IMG/VR virus record: IMGVR_UViG_3300025840_000116
Location: 1 to 34,270 of that record
Source of the DNA: a virus
DNA: 34,270 nt
Direction: 5' to 3' (one strand)
Below the pieces are notes generated by a model. The model did not search any database, had not been told where the DNA came from, and saw only the letters and a list, made by a program, of their open reading frames with translations. The stretch's first letter is position 1. Each line of letters starts with the position of its first letter. The position numbers were made by a program, and so were the translations under genes. This document shows, piece after piece, positions 20,458 to 27,383 of the stretch.

Positions 20458-22539
20458 CTAACTTATGACTGCTCTGTCTGTTACTCTTCTCCAGTTAGTG
20501 CCATCACTAAATGCCATTACTGGACCCCCTGTGTCATTGGTTACATAAATCATATGCCCAATGTATGCAGATGCATCAGGTACTGATAGTACTGCATATC
20601 GTGGAAACTCAACTGGTCCTCCACTTGTTTCAACTACACCGTAATCACTATTTACTAATGCTACAACGGTATCAGTTAATAAACCGTAGTCGATTGTGTT
20701 TGTTGTTGAACTAGTAATCAATCCGTAATCGCTTACTGTTTCAAATATAGGCGATGATACAATACTTGCATCAACTTCACCGAATGTTAAATTGCCAGTA
20801 AGTTTCGCATCTATGGCACTATTTGCTCTAGCATCAGTGTAGTAAAGATTAGTTGAACCTTCTTTGATATCATCTGAATCTTGTGTTGCTAATACAGAAG
20901 TAACTCTAGCATCAGTGTAGTATAAATTTGTTGAACCTTCTGATAAATCGTCTGAATTGTTATCATCTAAATCAACTTTTACTCCACTTTCTGATTTTGT
21001 ATCTTTGGCTAATGCTTTTTGCTCAAACTTACCGCCTGCTCCTTTTCTCAAAACAACTTTGTCGTTGCCTGTTCCTAATTCAATTTCATCTACAACAAGT
21101 TTTCTTTTAATACTGGTGTTTGCACTATCTGAGAAATCTATTTCATTATCTGATGTCACACTAATTGCTGTTGTGCCTATATTGATAGTACTACCACTTA
21201 GGTATAAATCATTAAATCTGTTTGAACTTGTTCCTAAATCGTAAACTTCGTTTGCTGTGGGAACAATATTACCTGTTATGCTTACATCTTTTACACTGAA
21301 TGTGGTTCCTTGTTTTCTTGTAACCAATACCATGTCATTAGCAGTATATCCTGTATCAACACTGGATTGCTCACTGTTTACAACTGTATTCACAGTTACA
21401 TTGTCTTTTTGTGAACTGGCTCTTGGAATAACTTCCATATCAATTGTAACAGACCCATAAATTGTGCCTAATGTTTTGAATGCAAAAATAAATCCTGCTG
21501 TGGTTGTTTCTTTGGTCCACAGTTGAGGATCTATATATCTACCACCATTGTATTCTTCATCATAGGTTATAGTCCAGTCAAGGTCTGGTAATGTGTTACT
21601 TCTCAATGCGGCATTAAAATAAACTGTGTGAGTTTCACCAGCATTTTGAGCCGTCATACGACCAACCACTTGATAGTTCTGGCTGGCACCACTTGGTATA
21701 ATTGTTACTACTTTTTGATATTCACCATTACTAAAGTAACTACCATTTGAAGCACCAGTGTATCTCTGGTTAAACTTCATTATGTTTGAATTTTGGAATT
21801 CAACAGTATTGTATGTTGCTGTTCCTGTGATGCTTAAATCTGTAAATTCATTTGAGAATGTTAAGCCACCACTGCCATCAGTTTGTAAAAACTGTCCAGC
21901 AGTACCATCTGATGTTGGCATAGTGTAAGAGCCGTTTACAATTAGTGTGTTTGCTCTAACAACATTAGGTGCTCCATTGGGTGCTATACTTCCTGTTACA
22001 TTACCACTTAGGTTACCAACAAAAGCACCAGCACTAAATGTTTGACCATTAACTGTCCATTCGCCTTCATCTTCGTCCCAACGAAGGTACACATTACTTT
22101 CGTTACCTCTGTTTACTAATATTCCTGCGTTAGCAGTTGCGGGTTGGTTGGAAGGAAGGTCGCTGTTTAAAACTATTTCATTGTCAGCAATATTGAGAGT
22201 TTCTGTATTGATTATAGATTGAGTACCGTTTACAATTAAATTACCTGTTATGGTAACATCATTTGTAAACGTATTATCTGTATCGACTCTGGCAAAACTT
22301 GTACTATTGATACCATCTAGTGTATCAGCATCGCCTACAGTTAGTTTGCTCCATGCTACAGAACCTTCACTTACCGTTGCAATTTTTATTAGTGTATTGC
22401 TTGAATCGAACCAAAGATCACCTGTCGAGATATTATTGACGTCACTGGGTGCGTCAGATGTCCCGTACAGTCTAGAACCGCGTTTGCCTATTCTAAAACT
22501 GCTTTGCGAGGTACCTTTGGCATTCATTATGATTGCCAT
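20458..22539 (-). CDS. Fibre-like virion protein, 693 residues
   Basis: A repetitive, Thr/Ser/Asn-rich beta protein with no catalytic motif. Residues 97-165 contain the module VTITGNLIVNGTQSIINTE to YLRWDEDEGEW, also found in the 590-residue fibre at 25454. Near the C-terminus it has two copies of EGSTNLYYTDAR, a repeat common in phage tail fibres. A late promoter (22626-22633) lies 80 bases upstream and AGGAG-like TTGGAGA precedes the ATG. Likely a tail fibre or related virion decoration; the exact position in the particle cannot be read. Confidence 0.85.
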   Translation of the reverse strand: MAIIMNAKGTSQSSFRIGKRGSRLYGTSDAPSDVNNISTGDLWFDSSNTLIKIATVSEGSVAWSKLTVGDADTLDGINSTSFARVDTDNTFTNDVTITGNLIVNGTQSIINTETLNIADNEIVLNSDLPSNQPATANAGILVNRGNESNVYLRWDEDEGEWTVNGQTFSAGAFVGNLSGNVTGSIAPNGAPNVVRANTLIVNGSYTMPTSDGTAGQFLQTDGSGGLTFSNEFTDLSITGTATYNTVEFQNSNIMKFNQRYTGASNGSYFSNGEYQKVVTIIPSGASQNYQVVGRMTAQNAGETHTVYFNAALRSNTLPDLDWTITYDEEYNGGRYIDPQLWTKETTTAGFIFAFKTLGTIYGSVTIDMEVIPRASSQKDNVTVNTVVNSEQSSVDTGYTANDMVLVTRKQGTTFSVKDVSITGNIVPTANEVYDLGTSSNRFNDLYLSGSTINIGTTAISVTSDNEIDFSDSANTSIKRKLVVDEIELGTGNDKVVLRKGAGGKFEQKALAKDTKSESGVKVDLDDNNSDDLSEGSTNLYYTDARVTSVLATQDSDDIKEGSTNLYYTDARANSAIDAKLTGNLTFGEVDASIVSSPIFETVSDYGLITSSTTNTIDYGLLTDTVVALVNSDYGVVETSGGPVEFPRYAVLSVPDASAYIGHMIYVTNDTGGPVMAFSDGTNWRRVTDRAVIS

Positions 22540-22567
22540 TCGTTACTGCTCTCCAATATGTACTTGT

Positions 22568-22601
22568 CTAGCATTCTGCTAGTCTACATGTAAACATGTA
22601 G
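22568..22601 (-). repeat. Two inverted repeats in the divergent region
   Basis: CTAGCA/TGCTAG (22568-22573 and 22577-22582, 3-base loop) and CTACATGT/ACATGTAG (22584-22591 and 22594-22601, 2-base spacer). Both lie in the predicted 5' leader of the fibre gene at 22539, between the late promoter and the ATG. A shorter TCCTA-T-TAGGA element follows at 22606-22616. In RNA they would form stacked hairpins. Confidence 0.6.
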
Positions 22602-22625
22602 TCAAATCCTATTAGGACTTAACTA

Positions 22626-22633
22626 TATTTATC
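22626..22633 (-). promoter_or_regulatory. T4-late-like promoter GATAAATA
   Basis: Minus-strand GATAAATAT; start near 22620 and a leader of about 80 bases to ATG 22539. It is back to back with the plus-strand late box at 22639-22646, six bases apart, forming a divergent late promoter pair. Confidence 0.7.
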
Positions 22634-22638
22634 TTTTT

Positions 22639-22646
22639 TATAAATA
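22639..22646 (+). promoter_or_regulatory. T4-late promoter TATAAATA, leaderless arrangement
   Basis: Perfect T4 late box. By the T4 rule the box covers -13 to -6, so +1 is base 22652, the A of the ATG of the dioxygenase-like gene. There is no ribosome site between box and ATG. Confidence 0.75.
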
Positions 22647-22651
22647 TATGT

Positions 22652-23320
22652 ATGAGTACAGAATATACTAAATGGACTGTAGATAGGATACTTGATACAG
22701 CACCAATAGAAACAGACAAACTACATGTAATGGATGTTGATAACTTTATGCATCCAGATTTGTACGCACAGGTACAAAATTGCATACCATGGAATAATTG
22801 GCAAAACGAAGAATTACCAGGCAGACACGGCTATCATATTAGTCCAGATGAATCGCAAGAAGCATTACAAATAGCCACAGAATATGTATATAATAACCAA
22901 GAGGTTTTAGATGCAATAGGTAATGTTATGAATATGTCAAGTAATGTAAACATTAATCAACCTTTTATGTGGATGGACACAAACAAAAATTCTGTTCATG
23001 ATGTGCATGTAGACCACCCTTCCTATTATTATACAGTTCAGCATTCATTAGCAGACAACGATGAATTTGCACATACTGGTACAATGTTTTGGGAGGTTGA
23101 TTGTGCGTATGATCGGGCAATCGATGAAGGTCTAGATCCAACTTTTGGAGAAGACAGTACATTAGTACGAATGGGGCACCAAATGCCTTACATACCTAAT
23201 AGGGCATATATACTACCAAGAAGCAGTAAAGGTTGGCATAGTTGTCCGGACCTAACAGTAGAGCCAGATACTATGCAAAGGGTTATGGTTTATTTAATTG
23301 CTACTCTTAGGAAAACTTAA
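22652..23320 (+). CDS. Fe(II)/2-oxoglutarate dioxygenase-like protein
   Basis: A 222-residue protein with the double-stranded beta-helix motif set: H119-x-D121 in DVHVDHPSYYY, distal H196 in SKGWHSCPD, and R210 in TMQRVMVYLI for the 2-oxoglutarate carboxylate. The strand pattern GTMFWEVD and NRAYILPRSSKG fits. Such enzymes hydroxylate proteins, nucleic acids or small molecules; phage homologues are common and mostly unassigned. It is one of only two plus-strand genes and is under its own late promoter, so it probably acts at assembly time. Its 3' end overlaps the convergent gene by 14 bases. The start has no ribosome site, consistent with a leaderless mRNA. Confidence 0.85.
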   Translation: MSTEYTKWTVDRILDTAPIETDKLHVMDVDNFMHPDLYAQVQNCIPWNNWQNEELPGRHGYHISPDESQEALQIATEYVYNNQEVLDAIGNVMNMSSNVNINQPFMWMDTNKNSVHDVHVDHPSYYYTVQHSLADNDEFAHTGTMFWEVDCAYDRAIDEGLDPTFGEDSTLVRMGHQMPYIPNRAYILPRSSKGWHSCPDLTVEPDTMQRVMVYLIATLRKT

Positions 23321-24050
23321 CTCTATTCAAGTAAGTTTCTTTACCACGTGACATCTTGCCTTGTGTATGATCTTTAACATACCCTGTAAGTGATACACTA
23401 TCGCCTACCTCAGGGCCGTTAGTAGATGAAAAGAATTTTACAATATTGTGATCACCTTCTTTGGCAACATACAAGTAACTGTTACTTCTCCATATAAATT
23501 TCTTGTGAAGTATTTCAAGATTAAATGTTTCACGATCATGTAACGTTCCGACATACCGACTGTGTTGTGCAAGTTCTTTTTCCATTTTATTAAATGCACG
23601 TTGTTTCTGCCCATTTTCATAAACACTAGGCAAACTAGCAATAATACCAATATCTTTATATTGCACAAACTCTTTGTTAATAAGACCAAGTATGGTTCTT
23701 TCAAAGTCACTGATATCTCTTTTAATTGCTTTAAGACTTAGACCTTTGAAGTATTTAATCATGTGAGCAACATTGTCACTATCAGAATCAATAACTTCGA
23801 CATCTTTATAATATTTAGATAAAGTGCTTTTAATACTATTTGTTTTAAATTTCTCAATACCTAGATGGTTATTGATTATAAAAAGGTTAGGTAGTTTTAT
23901 TTGAACATCATCTGCATCAGATTCAATGTTAGCATCTTTTTTGATGTAACCACCATTAACTCTGTTTACTGCTACTGACAATGAAAGAAGATCAGTAAGA
24001 CTATACTGATCCTCAAACCATTTACCTGTTTTTGCTTTTTGTATATTCAT
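23307..24050 (-). CDS. Hypothetical protein with OB-like C-terminal domain, 247 residues
   Basis: ATG 24048-24050 in a TAATG overlap. The N-terminal part is helical and basic (SLKAIKRDISDFERTIL), and the last 45 residues (VGDSVSLTGYVKDHTQGKMS and RGKETYLNRVKF) look like an OB-type beta barrel strand set, a pattern seen in proteins that bind single-stranded nucleic acid. No catalytic residues stand out. It converges on the dioxygenase gene with a 14-base overlap and no visible terminator between them. Function unknown. Confidence 0.85.
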   Translation of the reverse strand: MNIQKAKTGKWFEDQYSLTDLLSLSVAVNRVNGGYIKKDANIESDADDVQIKLPNLFIINNHLGIEKFKTNSIKSTLSKYYKDVEVIDSDSDNVAHMIKYFKGLSLKAIKRDISDFERTILGLINKEFVQYKDIGIIASLPSVYENGQKQRAFNKMEKELAQHSRYVGTLHDRETFNLEILHKKFIWRSNSYLYVAKEGDHNIVKFFSSTNGPEVGDSVSLTGYVKDHTQGKMSRGKETYLNRVKFS

Positions 24051-24307
24051 TAAGCGGCCTCTATCATTGAAAGTGGAACACTATATGAACGACCTCGCAT
24101 ATCTACAATGGCCTTCTTAACATTCACTTTGGTAATAATACCAGGTGTGCGTTTTGTTTTTTGAACAACAAATACATTGTCACCAACACTTAGACTTGCT
24201 TTAGCATTAAGTGTTTTAACAGAATTAGTAAATGCACTTAGTTCGTTAAGTTCTGACAAACTAAAGTTACCGTTTTTGATTTCTTGTTTAATTGCTAAAA
24301 GTTCCAT
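24050..24307 (-). CDS. Small KOW/SH3-like protein, 85 residues
   Basis: An N-terminal helix (ELLAIKQEIKNGNFSLSELN) then a beta domain VGDNVFVVQKTKRTPGIITK VNVKKAIVDM, which reads like a KOW/SH3-type barrel that can bind RNA or ribosomal proteins. TAATG overlaps at both ends show coupled translation with its neighbours. Function unknown; the fold call is by pattern. Confidence 0.82.
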   Translation of the reverse strand: MELLAIKQEIKNGNFSLSELNELSAFTNSVKTLNAKASLSVGDNVFVVQKTKRTPGIITKVNVKKAIVDMRGRSYSVPLSMIEAA

Positions 24308-24687
24308 TACACATTCCTCACTAAATTTTTATCATTGCCATGTTCGATAATGTTACCTTGCTTATCTCTACCAGGAGATGTTGTAGCATGTATAATGCTG
24401 TCAAAATCTCTAATATCAATACCAGTTCTGTTAAGAACACTATCAATTACTCTGTCTCTCATCACTTTCATGTGAGGGACATTTATACTTACAGGGTATT
24501 CTGAACCTTCTGGATGATCAATGTTCTCTTCATGACCATACCACATTTCTTCTAAACTAGTTAGTTGGATATTTACTGACTTGCCGTCATCTTCGTTGGC
24601 ATTATAGCAAGTAAAAGAACCAATATGATATCCAGGTATGGAAACAATTTTGTCCTTGCTTTGATTTGTTGTATTTAAGTTTTGCAT
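24307..24687 (-). CDS. Hypothetical protein, 126 residues
   Basis: ATG 24685-24687, ribosome site AGGAGG; promoter 24728-24756 about 40 bases upstream. Acidic, beta-rich start (KIVSIPGYHIGSFTCYNANE), then a helix-containing part (MKVMRDRVIDSVLNRTGIDI). It starts a three-gene operon (24307, 24050, 23307). No motif recognised. Confidence 0.83.
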   Translation of the reverse strand: MQNLNTTNQSKDKIVSIPGYHIGSFTCYNANEDDGKSVNIQLTSLEEMWYGHEENIDHPEGSEYPVSINVPHMKVMRDRVIDSVLNRTGIDIRDFDSIIHATTSPGRDKQGNIIEHGNDKNLVRNV

Positions 24688-24727
24688 AAAGACCTCCTAC
24701 CGTCTGTGTTTGCTAAATTATGTATAT

Positions 24728-24756
24728 ATTATAGCAAATTATAGGGTCGAGGTCAA
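24728..24756 (-). promoter_or_regulatory. Sigma70-type early promoter
   Basis: Minus strand: AGG then TTGACC (24751-24756), 17-base spacer, TATAAT (24728-24733). A second TATAAT lies within the spacer. The -35 directly follows the stop of the phosphatase-like gene (24753), whose last codons overlap it. Confidence 0.88.
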
Positions 24757-25349
24757 CCTTTATCTACAATTAAATTGTATATTTCTTCCCAAGTTTTGCA
24801 CACATTTGCAGTACCATCATAGTGCATATTGTGTCCATGCTCAACTAAGATACCTTTTAGACCGGCATCAATACCCCAATCTACGTTCTGTGGTTTGTCT
24901 TCTATCCAGTATGCTCCTGGATACTTTTTACCAAATTCTAACAGTATTTGGTCTTTGTCTGCGCCTGTGTCTAAACAAATAACTTCTTTAAAACAGTCAT
25001 CACCAAACAGTTTATTTAAGTTCTTAGTTCTAAGTTCTTGTGCGTAAGGGTCTAAACTCAAACTTGTAATTGCTACAAATTGATATTGATGTTGCTCGTG
25101 TAACTTCTTAACAAAGTATTGAGCATCACGAAGTGGAGGAAGGAATCCTATTGCCGCACTTTCATTAAAGTTTTTAATTACTTGATCACCAGTAGAGTCG
25201 TTTCTTAGATCAAACTTTTCTCTAATGCTGTAATGTAACCTGTGATTTTCTACTGGAAAGTGTCCTCTGTGTTCCATCCAATTATGGAATGCAAACTCCC
25301 AGTCCAATACTACGCCATCGCAATCTGTTAATATAATTTTATTTTTCAT
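24753..25349 (-). CDS. HAD-superfamily phosphatase (5'-nucleotidase-like)
   Basis: A 198-residue HAD hydrolase starting at MKNKIILTDCDGVVLDWEFA. The first motif DxD (D9 and D11) with GVVLDW is that of NT5C-type nucleotidases and small-molecule phosphatases; VAITSLS gives motif II (Thr/Ser) and YWIEDKPQNVDWG motif IV. An ATG five codons earlier (25362-25364) is in frame and has an AGAGG site, but the promoter at 25356-25384 puts the RNA start after it, at or beside the inner ATG 25347-25349, which is why I chose the inner start. Phage members may remove phosphate from nucleotides; the substrate is unknown. Its 3' end overlaps the next promoter. Confidence 0.85.
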   Translation of the reverse strand: MKNKIILTDCDGVVLDWEFAFHNWMEHRGHFPVENHRLHYSIREKFDLRNDSTGDQVIKNFNESAAIGFLPPLRDAQYFVKKLHEQHQYQFVAITSLSLDPYAQELRTKNLNKLFGDDCFKEVICLDTGADKDQILLEFGKKYPGAYWIEDKPQNVDWGIDAGLKGILVEHGHNMHYDGTANVCKTWEEIYNLIVDKG

Positions 25350-25355
25350 ACATGT

Positions 25356-25384
25356 ATTATACATTCTTTTATCCTCTGTGTCAA
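25356..25384 (-). promoter_or_regulatory. Sigma70-type early promoter, leaderless arrangement
   Basis: Minus strand: TTGACA (25379-25384), 17-base spacer, TATAAT (25356-25361), then 6 bases and ATG at 25349. It lies 7 bases downstream of the late-operon terminator. Confidence 0.85.
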
Positions 25385-25390
25385 GTCAAA

Positions 25391-25416
25391 AGAAAAGCGA
25401 CCGAAGTCGCTTTTCT
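25391..25416 (-). terminator. Strong Rho-independent terminator with UUCG loop
   Basis: An 11-pair perfect stem (25391-25401 with 25406-25416) and, on the minus strand, a C(UUCG)G tetraloop, followed by TTTTGACTTGAC. It ends the late block (gene ending at 25454) just before the phosphatase promoter. Confidence 0.92.
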
Positions 25417-25453
25417 AAGTTGTTTTTGATTAGCCTAAACTATTCAAATGATA

Positions 25454-27226
25454 TTATACATATTTGTATTCAACAACACCTGTTACAACACCACCAGTTG
25501 GTGTAGCCGCTGTAGATCCGTCTGCTTGTACAAACGCAACTTCAACTGCCGCATTCTTGGTTAGTGAACTTGCAAAAGGTAAGTCAACAACATAAGTTCC
25601 AACAGCGATATCGTTAGTAGTTGCCGCCGCTAGTGTATTACCAGCACCTGCATTATCTTTAACTAACATACCGTCTACTGAGCCACCTGCTAATAATGTA
25701 GTAACATTTAGAATAACTCTACTTGCGTAATAAGTTCTTCCTGCAACGTTAGGTACTGTACCTATATCAAAAGTTGAATCACTGCTGTTTGCTGTGAAAC
25801 TTGCTCTTAATGTAAGGCCATCACCACCGTTATTTTCTACATAGTCAACAACTGCCGCTGAAGTTGGAATAGTAGTATCGTTATCGTTACTGCCAATTCC
25901 ATCTGCTTCGTCAACAAACTTAGTGATTGCAATGCTTTCACCACTGTCAGTTAATGTACCAAATGATACAATTCCTGATGCTGTGACATTTACTAATCCA
26001 GTAGCACTACCTGAACTGATAGAAGCAGTTCCGTCTGTTAATGTACCTGCTTGTACTTGACCACTAAATGTACCTGCTGTCATACCAGTAAGTGTAGTAT
26101 CCATCGCAAAAGTAACGTCATCTGCTGAGTTACTTGAAGTAATGTTTAATCCACCTAATAGTTTAAGTTTGTCACTTGCTAATGCTACAACGTTATCTGC
26201 CGCATCATCTGACTGAATAGTTAATGATGTTGTGATACTTGCTGTACCTGCCGCTGTAATTCTACCTTGTTGATCAACTGTAAAAGTTGGTACTGTAGAA
26301 GCGTCACCATATGAACCTGGAGTTACTGCTGTGTCATCAAGATCAACACTAATTGTTTGTCCTGATGCTGTAGTAGTAATACCTGTGTCACCTGAAATAG
26401 TAATAGACTGAGTGTCTAAATCTACTGTTCCAGTTCCACTGTCACCTGCTATACCTAAGTCATCGTCTCTGTCTAAGCCATCGACGTATGCTTTCATATT
26501 AGTATTTGCAGTATTAACGTAGGTTAACATGTTACTATTTGCTGTTGTAATTGCTGTATTTAGTGTTGATACTTCACCATCAACAAAAGCCTTAATACTT
26601 TGTTGTGTTGCTAGTTTAGTAGCACTATCTGAAGCCATATTGTCTTCATCAGCAATATCTGTTATTGTTACTGTACCATCTGATAAAGATCCAAACTGTA
26701 CTGTGCCTGAGCCAGTAATGTCTGTACCATCAATCGCCGCCGCTTGAAAGTCTGCCGCTGTGATAGTTAATGCACCAGTACTAGAACCTGTGAAGGTTCC
26801 TGTTCCTGCTACAACTTTATCTTCTGATTCGTCCCATCCAATGAATACGTTATTGCTGTCACCACGTTCGATAATTAAACCGACATCGTTTGATGGTGTA
26901 CCAGTTGTACCCGTTGCTAGTTCTAGCAATGAGTCAGCAATAGTTGTGTTCGTTGAAGAAACAGTGGTTGTAGAACCGTTAACAGTTAAGTCACCAGTGA
27001 TGGTGGCATCGCCGTTAATGGAAATACTTGTTGATGTGATGTCATTCGAAAGCAAACTTCCTTGTACGTCTACGTTGGCGGCTCTAATAGCCTTCAGTGT
27101 TGACCCGTCTGATCCAGTAAATTCGTAACGATCACTCGCACTCACCCACTTAAATCTTCCGCCACCTTTACCAAGTTGAACGTCATTGGAAATACCTTTT
27201 AGACCAAAATTCTTTACATCTGCCAT
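25454..27226 (-). CDS. Fibre-like virion protein, 590 residues
   Basis: A Thr/Ser/Asp-rich beta-repeat protein. Residues 75-143 hold the module ATITGDLTVNGSTTTVSSTN to NVFIGWDESEDK, shared with the fibre at 20458. It starts MADVKNFGLKGISNDVQLGK. The C-terminal ends VVEYKYV. Start context GGAGAATACAAAATG, late promoter 27324-27331 about 100 bases upstream, terminator directly downstream. Likely a trimeric fibre or baseplate-attached virion protein; receptor binding is possible but not shown. Confidence 0.85.
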   Translation of the reverse strand: MADVKNFGLKGISNDVQLGKGGGRFKWVSASDRYEFTGSDGSTLKAIRAANVDVQGSLLSNDITSTSISINGDATITGDLTVNGSTTTVSSTNTTIADSLLELATGTTGTPSNDVGLIIERGDSNNVFIGWDESEDKVVAGTGTFTGSSTGALTITAADFQAAAIDGTDITGSGTVQFGSLSDGTVTITDIADEDNMASDSATKLATQQSIKAFVDGEVSTLNTAITTANSNMLTYVNTANTNMKAYVDGLDRDDDLGIAGDSGTGTVDLDTQSITISGDTGITTTASGQTISVDLDDTAVTPGSYGDASTVPTFTVDQQGRITAAGTASITTSLTIQSDDAADNVVALASDKLKLLGGLNITSSNSADDVTFAMDTTLTGMTAGTFSGQVQAGTLTDGTASISSGSATGLVNVTASGIVSFGTLTDSGESIAITKFVDEADGIGSNDNDTTIPTSAAVVDYVENNGGDGLTLRASFTANSSDSTFDIGTVPNVAGRTYYASRVILNVTTLLAGGSVDGMLVKDNAGAGNTLAAATTNDIAVGTYVVDLPFASSLTKNAAVEVAFVQADGSTAATPTGGVVTGVVEYKYV

Positions 27227-27323
27227 TTTGTATTCTCCCTGAGAGTTTTTTGAGGGTATTCATATCCCCCTTTCAATTTTTACATTGTTCCGGAATAATG
27301 TGTACTGATGTGTTTTGTAATAG

Positions 27324-27331
27324 TATTTATC
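27324..27331 (-). promoter_or_regulatory. T4-late-like promoter GATAAATA
   Basis: Minus-strand GATAAATAC; start near 27318, leader about 90 bases. A second, weaker CATAAATA lies at 27342-27349 inside the loop of the hairpin at 27332-27356. Confidence 0.75.
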
Positions 27332-27356
27332 TTACAGCCAATATTTATGGCTGTAA
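27332..27356 (-). repeat. Nine-pair inverted repeat abutting late promoter
   Basis: TTACAGCCA (27332-27340) and TGGCTGTAA (27348-27356) with a 7-base loop. On the minus strand it lies directly upstream of the late box. No T-run follows, so it is not a classic terminator. Confidence 0.7.
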
Positions 27357-27383
27357 ATACTCTATTAATTTATGTGCTTTTTT

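Noticed and set aside
27180-27260. Possible 26-codon leader peptide before the 590-residue fibre gene
   Set aside because: An ATG with G-rich sequence only 2 bases away and a frame that runs into the gene; spacing and composition do not support translation.
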